Shown: piece after piece, positions 1 through 7,101 of the stretch
How positions within the stretch are numbered: position 1 is the stretch's first letter
Layout of the letters: the number at the start of each line of letters is the position of its first letter
From: Lachnospiraceae bacterium UBA7589
Lineage (GTDB): Bacteria; Bacillota; Clostridia; Lachnospirales; Lachnospiraceae
DNA length: 28,547 bases
Reading direction: 5' to 3'
Assembly: GCA_002476495.1 (NCBI GenBank)
Contig: DLKL01000011.1
Span: 16,144-44,690, forward strand
Position numbers and translations under genes: made by a program
Notes under the pieces: model-generated
Told to the model about the DNA's origin: nothing
Seen by the model: the letters and a program-made list of their open reading frames with translations, nothing else
The model's database searches: none

Positions 1-6
1 ATCCCC

Positions 7-597
7 TTAAAATAATTCTTTCTCAAGCTGAAATATATAATTCTCTATCATCTGCATACGCTTTGCATACTCGGTTCTTCCCGCGTCTGTTTTACATCTT
101 CTTATCTTTGGCTTATTCACCCTGTAATAATTCTTAATTCTGTAATATGCCTTTTTGTAGCTTGCTTCATCCTCACAGGCTGTTGCCATTGCATCCCATA
201 AAATACCTACGGCTCCTACCTCATCCAGCAAATCAGCATCCATAACTATCTTACATTCAAGGGACAAATCTGCATCTGTATCTTTATCCTCATGAATCAT
301 TATTATTTCTCCAACCTTTCGGATGATATCGGGTTCAACACCTATGCTGTCCATATATTCCACTGCAAGCTCAGCTCCCACCTCACCATGAGGTCTATTG
401 GCATCCCAGCCTATATCATGCAAAAGGGCAGCCAGCACAATAACATCAAGGTCTCCACCAAGCTTTGACTGGAGTTTAATCGCCCATCTGTAAACCCTCA
501 TAGTATGCTCATACCTGCTCCTAAATGGATATTTTGAAGGTCGGCCGTTGTCAGCGGTCATCTTTTTAACATATTCAATTACCTCTGCATAGTTCAT
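7..597 (-). CDS. HD-domain metal-dependent phosphohydrolase
   Basis: About 196 residues. The HD signature is visible in order: an N-terminal His (EHT), the His-Asp pair in LLHDIGWD, a later His in IMIHEDKD and a final Asp in VMDADLLDE. These are the metal ligands of HD hydrolases, which cleave phosphate esters, often of nucleotides. The substrate cannot be read from the sequence. A longer reading frame starts at 618, but the ATG at 597 has an AAGGGG ribosome binding site at good spacing, so I prefer it. The gene lies downstream of the SRP RNA on the same strand and could be reached by read-through past a weak A/T-rich hairpin. Soluble, with no membrane segment. The family call is firm; the function is unknown. 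Confidence 0.85.
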   Translation of the reverse strand: MNYAEVIEYVKKMTADNGRPSKYPFRSRYEHTMRVYRWAIKLQSKLGGDLDVIVLAALLHDIGWDANRPHGEVGAELAVEYMDSIGVEPDIIRKVGEIIMIHEDKDTDADLSLECKIVMDADLLDEVGAVGILWDAMATACEDEASYKKAYYRIKNYYRVNKPKIRRCKTDAGRTEYAKRMQMIENYIFQLEKELF

Positions 598-704
598 AAT
601 TGTGCCCCTTATATCCATTTTCTCGTAAAACGTACCACATAATATACTAACATTAATTCAATAAAAATACCACATTTATATTGTAAAATTGTAAAAAGCT
701 TTTA

Positions 705-966
705 CCGTGCGGCTGGTGTTGTGAAGCTCTCATAAACGTTACCTTAGCAGTTAACTCAGCTCAGGCGACCTCACGGCACACAGAAGGTTCCACTTAGTGC
801 TGCTTCGTTCCCGACCTGACACGGTTCATGGATTTCTGTCGCGCAAGACCCAAACATCAACGCCACTTACCAAGGGCAGCTCTACAAAAAGCAACCCGAA
901 ACCAACCATCACCCCTGCTATAGCGGATTGCAGGTACAGGGCACCGCTAACTCCCCGGCTGCACGG
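705..966 (-). ncRNA. ffs: Signal recognition particle RNA, large Gram-positive type
   Basis: Read on the minus strand, the central block contains GTCAGGTCGGGAACGAAGC, the SRP domain IV apical hairpin, with a GGAA tetraloop (plus-strand 808-811) closed by CG pairs; this is the Ffh-binding site. The 5' part carries an Alu-domain-like run (GCGGTGCCCTGTACCTGC, near 918-935) typical of the roughly 270-nt Bacillus/Clostridium RNA. The two ends pair with each other (CCGTGC at one end with GCACGG at the other, about 12 pairs in all), which sets the boundaries at roughly 705 and 966. Length about 262 nt. The RNA scaffolds Ffh for co-translational membrane targeting. The ends may be off by a few bases. 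A small open frame on the opposite strand here is spurious. Confidence 0.95.
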
Positions 967-969
967 AAA

Positions 970-990
970 TTTATATCAATAAATATTGAT
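970..990 (-). promoter_or_regulatory. Candidate SRP RNA -10 element within a palindrome
   Basis: On the minus strand TATAAA (970-975) lies a few bases upstream of the inferred SRP RNA 5' end. It is abutted by a perfect 16-bp palindrome ATCAATA-N2-TATTGAT (975-990). No good -35 is seen at 16-18 bp, so the promoter call is tentative; the palindrome could be an operator or chance in A/T-rich DNA. Confidence 0.35.
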
Positions 991-1054
991 AACAAATTAT
1001 TGCGTACTAAAATGTATTTTTAATAAATCATAATACATAAGTATATAAGAAATA

Positions 1055-1552
1055 TTATGTTAAGTCAAGTTTTTTCCCTTCTGCTTTCTTACTCTCACGA
1101 AGCCATGCAAAGAAATCCTTAAGCATTGCCGAACACTCCTCCTGGAGAATTCCGCGTGTAACCTGAACCTGATGGTTAAACTCCCTGATGTCAAACAAAT
1201 TCAAAACAGAGCCGGCGCACCCTGCCTTAGGGTTCATGCAGCCTATAACCACCCTGGGAATCCTCGCCTGAATAATGGCACCTGCACACATCTGGCATGG
1301 TTCGAGGGTAACATACATTGTGCAATTTTCAAGGCGCCAGTCGTTCAACACCCTGGATGCTTTTTTTATGGCCAGGATTTCTCCGTGGGCAAGGGTAGTT
1401 TTATCTATATTGCGCCGGTTATAGCCTCTGGCAATTATCTTATCCTCATAAACTATCACGCAGCCAATAGGCACATCTTTATTAGCCTCTGCCTTTCTTG
1501 CCTGCTTAATTGCTTCCCTCATATATTTTTCATCCAAATCAGTTTCAGCCAT
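1055..1552 (-). CDS. tadA: tRNA-specific adenosine deaminase TadA
   Basis: 165 residues, normal length for TadA. It deaminates A34 to inosine in the tRNA-Arg(ACG) anticodon, so that one tRNA reads several Arg codons. The zinc site of the cytidine/deoxycytidylate deaminase fold is present: His56 and the proton-shuttle Glu58 in LAHGEIL, and the Cys pair in PCQMCAGAI (Cys86, Cys89). The usual His-Ala-Glu is His-Gly-Glu here; the catalytic residues are intact. The ATG at 1552 has a GGGAG ribosome binding site. A short hairpin (plus-strand 1566-1579, CGGTA-N4-TACCG) lies in the leader. The downstream gene on this strand is the SRP RNA. Confidence 0.93.
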   Translation of the reverse strand: MAETDLDEKYMREAIKQARKAEANKDVPIGCVIVYEDKIIARGYNRRNIDKTTLAHGEILAIKKASRVLNDWRLENCTMYVTLEPCQMCAGAIIQARIPRVVIGCMNPKAGCAGSVLNLFDIREFNHQVQVTRGILQEECSAMLKDFFAWLRESKKAEGKKLDLT

Positions 1553-1617
1553 TTTATCTCCCTTCCGGTAAAACTACCGTTATACCTGAAATGCTGTTAG
1601 TATTTTATATATTATAT

Positions 1618-1646
1618 TTGTATAACAAATTGATTTATTATATAAT
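1618..1646 (+). promoter_or_regulatory. Sigma-A-type promoter for the GNAT gene
   Basis: TTGTAT (1618-1623) and a consensus TATAAT (1641-1646) are separated by 17 bp, 30 bp upstream of the GNAT start codon. The AGGAGG ribosome binding site follows near 1662. Confidence 0.65.
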
Positions 1647-1675
1647 ATAACTATCATTTTTAGGAGGCGCTGGCT

Positions 1676-2233
1676 ATGGGACCTGACATAATATATACCG
1701 GACATCTTGTGCTCAAGGTTGAAAATGAATCAAAGGCAAAGGATGTCCTTAACCTGTATCAGCGCAACCGCCTTCTGTTTGAACGTTTCGAGCCTACAAG
1801 GCCCTCAGATTTTTATACCCTGGACTACCATTATAACATGCTGCGCCGGGAATATCGTGCATACCTGGCCGGCACCTTTATAAGATATTATATCTATGAA
1901 GCATACCACATGACCCGGATTATAGGAGCTGTAAATTTTAATCTGTTTTTCCACAGCCAGAAGCCCTATGCAGAAATAGGCTACAAAATAGATTCCCTGC
2001 ATCAGAACCGGGGATATGCCTACGAAGCATGTATGGCAGGTATAAAAATTGTGTCACAGGAATACGGTATTACTAACTTTCACGCCAGAATCCTTCCGGA
2101 TAATCTGCCTTCAAGACATCTGGCCGGCAAAATGGGCTTTACACCTGTATGCACAGAACCGCTAAGTGCCAATGTATGTGGTCGCATGGTTGACATAATA
2201 CGCTATATCCTTGACACCTCCCAAATCCAGTAA
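1676..2233 (+). CDS. GNAT-family N-acetyltransferase (RimJ/RimL-like)
   Basis: 185 residues. The fold is recognisable from the central strand and acetyl-CoA region: IGAVNFNLFFHS, AEIGYKID, then QNRGYAYEACMAG, which fits the Q/RxxGxG/A pyrophosphate-binding motif (Gly then Ala here), and NLPSRHLAGKMGF near the C terminus. This layout fits GNAT enzymes that acetylate protein N termini or small amines; the acceptor is unknown. The start has a strong AGGAGG site. Its last 31 bp overlap the 3' end of the convergent gene at 2203-3069, so the two mRNAs are complementary at their ends. No terminator is seen between them. Confidence 0.82.
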   Translation: MGPDIIYTGHLVLKVENESKAKDVLNLYQRNRLLFERFEPTRPSDFYTLDYHYNMLRREYRAYLAGTFIRYYIYEAYHMTRIIGAVNFNLFFHSQKPYAEIGYKIDSLHQNRGYAYEACMAGIKIVSQEYGITNFHARILPDNLPSRHLAGKMGFTPVCTEPLSANVCGRMVDIIRYILDTSQIQ

Positions 2234-3069
2234 CCAAAATTTCCTGTGAGCACCTTCGTCGGCTTCACAGGTATAAACAGATTGAATCCGAACATATTGG
2301 CCAGATATTTTTCTTTGCCGTTATATACACCAGGTATACCTATAACATATCGATCCTTATCCTTATACTTCACAATTCCCATCATTAAATATCTGTATTG
2401 ATAATATCCGTGGGATAAGAAGCTGTTGCTTCCCAGTCTCCAGTTTCCTATGGGAAGCCTGCCTATATCCTGAGGTACAATCTTCACACATTCCGTAAAG
2501 CAGCTTCCCGGAAACAGAGGGAGCTTGGGAAATGTATCTATCATTTCCTGGCATGTACACGCAGTTTCTTCCCCTTCATTCATTGTTTCCTCTTTTGCCA
2601 CATCAGTTTTTGTATCTTCATTGCTGCTCACCGTAATATCTATCTGCTGCTCATCAATCTTTTTACTGTCCGGTGTAAAATCAATCCTGTCTGCCACAAC
2701 CTGCTCTGTACCCCAGATTCCCATTAAAATCTCTCCGTCATCACATAAAAAGACAAGACCCTGGTATTCCCGGATATCAAGACCCTCTCCCAGACAATTC
2801 TTCCACGGCAATTCTATTTTCTTCATGAGGGTGTCCGTTTCCTCCCCGGAAATACCCATTTCACCTATATAGCCTGTCTTATAATTCCTGTTTAACAGAT
2901 ATATTTTGCTTATACAGCTTTTTCTTTTGTATAAGCGCAATCCAATCTGAATCCGTGCTCTTTCTTCACTTTTTTTACAAAGCTGTTGTACCTTAATGAA
3001 GCCCGCATTTTCACACCTTGCTCCATCTCTGTACCTGAAAATATAGGATACCCACCTGTTTTGTCCCAT
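2203..3069 (-). CDS. Conserved hypothetical protein, C-terminal domain resembling DUF6128
   Basis: 288 residues with a two-part build. Residues 1-130 are a mixed segment rich in basic residues and aromatics. Residues 131-175 are an acidic, Ser/Thr-rich linker. Residues 178-288 form a compact domain with many aromatic and Gly residues (LPIGNWRLGSNSFLSHGYY, GIPGVYNGKEKYLANMFGF, NFGYWIW). From memory this C-terminal block matches a family seen mainly in Lachnospiraceae and catalogued as DUF6128; I could not check this. No signal peptide, membrane span or catalytic motif is evident. It follows ksgA by about 63 bp on the same strand, and that gap can fold over its ribosome binding site. Function unknown. 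Confidence 0.75.
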   Translation of the reverse strand: MGQNRWVSYIFRYRDGARCENAGFIKVQQLCKKSEERARIQIGLRLYKRKSCISKIYLLNRNYKTGYIGEMGISGEETDTLMKKIELPWKNCLGEGLDIREYQGLVFLCDDGEILMGIWGTEQVVADRIDFTPDSKKIDEQQIDITVSSNEDTKTDVAKEETMNEGEETACTCQEMIDTFPKLPLFPGSCFTECVKIVPQDIGRLPIGNWRLGSNSFLSHGYYQYRYLMMGIVKYKDKDRYVIGIPGVYNGKEKYLANMFGFNLFIPVKPTKVLTGNFGYWIWEVSRI

Positions 3070-3075
3070 ATGTAG

Positions 3076-3125
3076 ACCTCACCCCCATTTATCTATAGAT
3101 ATAAATATATGTAGGGGTTTGAGGT
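3076..3125 (-). promoter_or_regulatory. Hairpin sequestering the Shine-Dalgarno of the 288-residue gene
   Basis: In minus-strand RNA, ACCTCA (from 3120-3125) and CCCC (from 3114-3117) pair with TGAGGT (from 3076-3081) and GGGGG (from 3082-3086), with a 2-nt bulge. The right arm is the ribosome binding site (GGGGGTGAGGT, ending 6 nt before the ATG at 3069). The A/T-rich loop between can form a second small hairpin. There is no U-run, so it is not a classic terminator. Position and pairing are seen; translational control is inferred. Confidence 0.5.
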
Positions 3126-3132
3126 TATATTC

Positions 3133-3990
3133 CTAATTTTCTCCCAGAATATCGCTAAGCCGGGCAAATTCCTCCAATGTAAGTGTTTCGCCACGCACCG
3201 ATTCAGGAAGTCCCATTTTTTCCAGTGCATTAACCACCTGATTCTTGGTAAAGCACAAATCACCTGCATTATTAATACCATTTTGCAAAGTTTTCCTTCT
3301 CTGGTTAAAGGAGGCCCTTATCAGTCGGAACATCAAGGTCTCATCCTTTACCTTTACCGGACTTTCCTCCCACCTTGTAAGCCTTATAACTGCCGAGCCT
3401 ACATTAGGTCTTGGCATAAAGCAGTTAGGAGGCACATTGGCCACTATATAAGGGCTGGCATAAAACTGCACAGCAAGAGATAGAGCCCCGTAATCCTTTG
3501 AACCGGGAGCTGCCTGCATTCTCATTGCTACCTCTTTTTGGACCATTACAGTAATCGACTTTGCAGGAATATGATTTTCAAAAAGACCCATTATGATGGG
3601 AGTTGTTATATAATATGGCAGGTTGGCAACAACCTTTACCCTGGAAATATCCTCTCCAAGCAGTTCCCTTATATCCAGCTTCAATATATCTTGGTTAATA
3701 ACCGATATATTATCATAGTCTCCCAGTGTTTCCTCAAGAACAGGTAAAAGATTCTTATCAATTTCCACTGCATACACCTTCCCTGCTGCCTCTGCAAGAT
3801 ACTGTGTCATGGTTCCTATTCCCGGGCCTATCTCCAGTACAACATCATCCTTTGTTATGTCTGCCGCTCTGATTATTTTTTCTATCACATGGCTGTCAAT
3901 AAGGAAATTCTGTCCAAACCTTTTCTGAAATGCAAAATTATATTTTTTTATTATTTCAACCGTCACCTGGGGATTACTTAATTTTTCCAT
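3133..3990 (-). CDS. rsmA: 16S rRNA (adenine1518/1519-N6)-dimethyltransferase KsgA
   Basis: 285 residues, typical for the family. It dimethylates two adjacent adenines near the 3' end of 16S rRNA during small-subunit maturation. The N terminus has FGQNFLID, the SAM-binding motif I is VLEIGPGIGTMT (residues 51-62), and the catalytic NLPY block is at 123-126 (NLPYYITTPI). A longer frame opens at 4011, but its first codons contain the GGGAGGAG ribosome binding site for the ATG at 3990, so 3990 is the better start. The gene lies 44 bp downstream of tatD, a common Gram-positive pairing, and is probably transcribed with it. Confidence 0.95.
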   Translation of the reverse strand: MEKLSNPQVTVEIIKKYNFAFQKRFGQNFLIDSHVIEKIIRAADITKDDVVLEIGPGIGTMTQYLAEAAGKVYAVEIDKNLLPVLEETLGDYDNISVINQDILKLDIRELLGEDISRVKVVANLPYYITTPIIMGLFENHIPAKSITVMVQKEVAMRMQAAPGSKDYGALSLAVQFYASPYIVANVPPNCFMPRPNVGSAVIRLTRWEESPVKVKDETLMFRLIRASFNQRRKTLQNGINNAGDLCFTKNQVVNALEKMGLPESVRGETLTLEEFARLSDILGEN

Positions 3991-4034
3991 AAAATATATT
4001 TCTCCTCCCATCCATTGTGGTTAATATGAAAATT

Positions 4035-4814
4035 TTACTCCTTCAGCCTGTACAGCTTCAGGGCATTAGAATAGGTTGCCTCATACACCTCATCTATGCT
4101 TATCCCCCTGATATCAGCGATTACCCGGGCGCTGTATGGTATTAGGAGCGAGGAATTTCTTTTACCTCTGAACGGCTCCGGTGCAAGATAAGGTGCATCC
4201 GTCTCCAGAACAATTCTGTCAAGAGGAGCATATTCCACTACCTCTTTTAGCTTTTTCCCATTCTTAAATGAAACAACTCCTCCGACTCCTATATAAAATC
4301 CCATATCCAGAAATACCCCGGCCACATCCTTACCATAGGAAAAGCAATGTATCACTCCACCTATATCTCCGGCTCCTTCGCTCTTCATTATATCCATGGT
4401 GTCACCGGCGGCATCTCTGCTGTGAACAACTATCGGAAGCTTTTTCCTCCCCGCAAGCTCCATCTGCTTTATGAACCATTTTTTCTGGGTAGCCCTGTCA
4501 GTATCCTCATAATGATAGTCAAGACCTATTTCTCCTATTGCAACTACCTTATCTCTCTCTGAAAGCTTTTCAATAATATCAAATGCCCCATCCACCGCAA
4601 GCTCTTTTGTATCAGATGGGTGAACCCCCACTGCACTGTATATAAACGGATACTTTTCCGAAAGAGCCACACCGGCCTGCGATGTACTGATACTTGCACC
4701 AATATTCACAACCTTCATTATACCTTTGTCCTGAAAACTCTCTAAAAGCGCATCCCTGTCCTCATCAAATGCCTCATCATCATAGTGGGCATGTGTCTCA
4801 AATATTTTTACCAT
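4035..4814 (-). CDS. tatD: TatD family metal-dependent hydrolase
   Basis: 259 residues, standard length. The TIM-barrel metallohydrolase motifs are all present: THAHYDD (His8, His10), IGEIGLDYH (Glu95), VVHSRDA (His131), VIHCFSY (His156) and LETDAPYLAPEP (Asp206). Relatives act as DNA exonucleases or D-aminoacyl-tRNA deacylases; the exact in vivo substrate is not fixed by sequence. It is the first gene of an apparent tatD-ksgA-(288-residue gene) unit with its own promoter at 4868-4896, divergent from the mini-chemoreceptor. Confidence 0.93.
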   Translation of the reverse strand: MVKIFETHAHYDDEAFDEDRDALLESFQDKGIMKVVNIGASISTSQAGVALSEKYPFIYSAVGVHPSDTKELAVDGAFDIIEKLSERDKVVAIGEIGLDYHYEDTDRATQKKWFIKQMELAGRKKLPIVVHSRDAAGDTMDIMKSEGAGDIGGVIHCFSYGKDVAGVFLDMGFYIGVGGVVSFKNGKKLKEVVEYAPLDRIVLETDAPYLAPEPFRGKRNSSLLIPYSARVIADIRGISIDEVYEATYSNALKLYRLKE

Positions 4815-4867
4815 GTTCTTAACCTTCTGCGAATTAATAATTTAATAATCAAAGCACATTTTCCTAT

Positions 4868-4896
4868 ATTCTAATTATTTGTCCGTATTTTGTAAA
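4868..4896 (-). promoter_or_regulatory. Promoter of the tatD-ksgA operon
   Basis: On the minus strand TTTACA (891-896 of the 4-kb block, i.e. 4891-4896) and TAGAAT (4868-4873) are separated by 17 bp and lie 54 bp upstream of the tatD start. Confidence 0.55.
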
Positions 4897-4922
4897 TATT
4901 TTTCTTTAAAAGTATTTTATTA

Positions 4923-4951
4923 TTGATATTTATGTTAAAATTTTATAAAAT
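4923..4951 (+). promoter_or_regulatory. Promoter of the mini-chemoreceptor gene
   Basis: TTGATA (4923-4928) and TAAAAT (4946-4951) are 17 bp apart, a sigma-A-type arrangement, followed by an AGGAGG site before the ATG at 4985. It is divergent from the tatD promoter. I tried to fit a sigma-28 promoter here and the spacing was wrong. Confidence 0.5.
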
Positions 4952-4984
4952 ACAAGTAAGTATCAATTAGTAGGAGGTGTATTT

Positions 4985-5581
4985 ATGACCATTAATGATT
5001 ATCTGGATATGACTGCTTTGGACGAGGTATTGGAAAACTGGGCTGCTGCCACTCATATGATTGCTGTGGTTCTTGATGATGAGGGTAATTTTCTTTCAAA
5101 TAAATTAGGTTTTTCCCGCGACAATATAGAAGCCTTCAGCGAGGATATTGAAGTAGATGAGGTTATTGTTGCCTCTGTAATAGGCGGTCCTGTTGATGAG
5201 GATACAGATGAGGAGGTTGTTGAGGCTGCGGCAAGACTGCTGGTACTCTCTATCCAGAACCTTCTTGAAGCCTCCTATCAGAAGGCTCACCATGACGAAA
5301 CTCTTTCCTCCTTTTCCGAGGCAATAGGAGGAGCTGCAGCTCTTATTAAGGAGCTTAATTCCAAGTCCCAGGGACTCAAAAAAATTGAGAATAAGCAGAA
5401 TATCCTTGCCCTTAATGCTTCAATTGAAGCTGCCCGTGCCGGCGAGGCAGGTCGTGGATTTACCGTTGTGGCACATGAATTCGGTAAAATGGCCCACGAA
5501 TCAGGCTTAATCAATGACTCCATACAGAAGACCCTGCGTAAGCTTGATGAATCAGTTAAGGCTATGGGAGACAAAAACTAA
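4985..5581 (+). CDS. Soluble miniature chemoreceptor-like protein (degenerate PocR-like domain plus MCP signalling tip)
   Basis: 198 residues, with no membrane segment and no HAMP domain. Residues 135-163 carry the highly conserved receptor hairpin (QNILALNASIEAARAGEAG, then RGFTVVA), the part of methyl-accepting chemotaxis proteins that binds CheA and CheW. The flanking helices are only about 30-45 residues each, far shorter than in normal receptors. Residues 1-90 resemble the ends of a PocR-type sensor (IAVVLDDEGNFLS; later VIGGPVDED and AARLL), but the Cys-rich middle expected between them is absent. It is monocistronic, with its own promoter and a terminator about 130 bp downstream. It could be a cytoplasmic receptor, a CheA/CheW titrator or an array modifier. 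The tip assignment is certain; the sensor assignment is inferred. Confidence 0.8.
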   Translation: MTINDYLDMTALDEVLENWAAATHMIAVVLDDEGNFLSNKLGFSRDNIEAFSEDIEVDEVIVASVIGGPVDEDTDEEVVEAAARLLVLSIQNLLEASYQKAHHDETLSSFSEAIGGAAALIKELNSKSQGLKKIENKQNILALNASIEAARAGEAGRGFTVVAHEFGKMAHESGLINDSIQKTLRKLDESVKAMGDKN

Positions 5582-5708
5582 AGAGGATTTTTATTGTGTT
5601 TTCCGGACACGTTTTTTTTACAAAGTAAACACATTTTGGACACACATCCCTGTTATAGTACATATTGTAAGAGCTTTTCATATATTTGAATCCTCTCTCC
5701 CCTCAAAT
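5582..5708. other. Intergenic stretch with no gene seen
   Basis: Between the mini-chemoreceptor stop and the terminator at 5709-5754 there are about 127 bp with T-runs and a near-repeat GGACAC (5600s and 5630s). No start codon with a ribosome binding site or convincing promoter is seen. It is probably the 3' untranslated region of the chemoreceptor mRNA. Confidence 0.4.
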
Positions 5709-5754
5709 GAGCGGTGATTAATTCCTTCCCCGGATTGGTCATCGCTCGTTTTTT
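5709..5754 (+). terminator. Rho-independent terminator after the mini-chemoreceptor gene
   Basis: GAGCG and the nearby GAT on the left pair with ATC and CGCTC on the right (a 2-nt bulge in the left arm), followed by six T residues (5749-5754). The loop is about 22 nt. Confidence 0.65.
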
Positions 5755-5788
5755 GTTTTGTATATTAATATTATAACTTTTTTTTTGC

Positions 5789-5809
5789 CTGATTATTTGA
5801 TATAATCAG
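5789..5809 (+). promoter_or_regulatory. Palindromic operator candidate on the aminotransferase -10
   Basis: A perfect inverted repeat CTGATTAT-N5-ATAATCAG covers a consensus TATAAT (5801-5806), 31 bp upstream of the aminotransferase ATG. The -35 region is only a T-run. A factor bound here would block RNA polymerase, or the weak -35 may mean that an activator is needed. No regulator gene is adjacent. Confidence 0.45.
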
Positions 5810-5836
5810 CTTAGTTTTTTATGCTGGAGGAATATT

Positions 5837-7024
5837 ATGATTAATGAAATGTACAAGGATATGACAGGAAAGGGTTCTGTCATCAGAGAATTTTTTACTT
5901 ATGCTAACAAAAGGGCAGGGGAAATCGGTGCCGAAAATATATATAATTTTTCAATTGGCAACCCTTCTGTACCCGTTCCCCAGGAATTTACTGATACCAT
6001 GATTGACCTTTTAAAGAACAGTGACCCGGTAAAGCTTCATGGCTATAGTCCTTCCCTGGGTATCGACTCAACCAGAAAGGCAATTGCCGATTCCCTTAAC
6101 AGAAGGTTTAACATGAACTATACAATAGATCAGATTTTTATGACAAGTGCGGCAGCAGGAGCTATCGCCCATGCATTAAGATGTGTTGTCAGGGAAGGAG
6201 ATGAGGTTATCACCTTTGCACCTTATTTCCCTGAATATGTTCCATATGTGAATGGTGCAGGTGCCAGACTTACTGTCATACCTGCTGATGTAAATACATT
6301 CCAGATTAATTTTGAGGAGCTTGAGAAAGCATTTAATCCTAATGTCCAGGCGATACTTATTAATTCTCCTAACAACCCTTCCGGAATTGTATATTCAAGT
6401 GATACAATTAAGAGGCTTGCCGGACTGATGGAAGAAAAGCAAAAGGAATATGGTCATGATATATTCCTTATTACAGATGAGCCATATAGAGAAATAGTAT
6501 TTAAAGGAACTGATTCCCCTTTTATATCTTCCTTCTATGACAATTCCATTTGCTGCTATTCATTTAGCAAATCCCTTTCTCTTCCGGGAGAAAGAATAGG
6601 ATATATGGCTGTCAATCCTGCCTGCAGGAATTCCGGACTTCTTGTACTTATGGCCGGTCAGATATCAAGATTCACAGGTCACAACTGTCCGCCATCCCTT
6701 GTCCAGCTGGCAGTTGAGAAGGTTTTAGATATTACCAGTGATATCTCCGTTTACAACGCCAACAAGGACATCCTGTTCCGGGAGCTTACAAGAATCGGCT
6801 ATAATGTTGTGGAGCCGGGAGGAACCTTTTATATGTTCCCTCAGTCTCTTATACCTGATGCCAATGAGTTTTGCTGGAGGGCAGCAAAGGAACTTAATCT
6901 GATTATTGTTCCCGGAGATAGTTTCTGCTGTCCGGGGCACTTTAGAATATCCTACTGTGTTCCTACCGAAATGGTTAAAAGGTCCATTCCTCTCTTTGAA
7001 AAGCTTTATAACATGTACAAATAA
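5837..7024 (+). CDS. PLP-dependent aminotransferase, class I/II (aspartate aminotransferase fold)
   Basis: 395 residues, full length. The fold-type I signatures are clear: NSPNNPSG (176-183, with Asn180), ITDEPY (Asp214 for the pyridine nitrogen), SFSKSLSLPGERIGY with the PLP-binding Lys245, and Arg370 in FRISYC for the substrate carboxylate. It transfers an amino group from an amino acid to a 2-oxo acid. The substrate could be Asp, Ala or an aromatic or branched amino acid; sequence alone does not decide. The GGAGG site before the ATG at 5837 is good. It stands between a terminator upstream and the malQ promoter downstream, so it is probably monocistronic. Both the promoter and a palindrome lie at 5789-5809. 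Confidence 0.9.
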   Translation: MINEMYKDMTGKGSVIREFFTYANKRAGEIGAENIYNFSIGNPSVPVPQEFTDTMIDLLKNSDPVKLHGYSPSLGIDSTRKAIADSLNRRFNMNYTIDQIFMTSAAAGAIAHALRCVVREGDEVITFAPYFPEYVPYVNGAGARLTVIPADVNTFQINFEELEKAFNPNVQAILINSPNNPSGIVYSSDTIKRLAGLMEEKQKEYGHDIFLITDEPYREIVFKGTDSPFISSFYDNSICCYSFSKSLSLPGERIGYMAVNPACRNSGLLVLMAGQISRFTGHNCPPSLVQLAVEKVLDITSDISVYNANKDILFRELTRIGYNVVEPGGTFYMFPQSLIPDANEFCWRAAKELNLIIVPGDSFCCPGHFRISYCVPTEMVKRSIPLFEKLYNMYK

Positions 7025-7036
7025 GTGATTATTTAA

Positions 7037-7065
7037 TTGTAAATTCTACATAAATTATGTATAAT
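7037..7065 (+). promoter_or_regulatory. Promoter of the malQ-plsC operon
   Basis: TTGTAA (7037-7042) and a consensus TATAAT (7060-7065) are 17 bp apart. The predicted transcript start near 7072 lies downstream of the upstream in-frame ATG at 7057, which rules that codon out and supports 7102 as the malQ start. Confidence 0.75.
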
Positions 7066-7101
7066 GGGAAATGGTGCTTAAACACTAGGAGGAACTACAT
7101 T

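Noticed and set aside
797..982. Small open frame of 61 codons on the plus strand
   Set aside because: It lies on the SRP RNA gene in the opposite sense and has no ribosome binding site; the RNA explains the sequence.
1172..1600. 142-codon plus-strand open frame
   Set aside because: It is opposite tadA, whose catalytic motifs are intact. No ribosome binding site and no recognisable domain.
4907..4930. Sigma-28 promoter upstream of the mini-chemoreceptor
   Set aside because: TAAA and GATA are both present, but the spacing is about 3 bp short and the GCC part is missing.
7057..7101. Upstream in-frame start for malQ
   Set aside because: The ATG sits within the promoter -10 region and has no ribosome binding site, while 7102 has AGGAGG.
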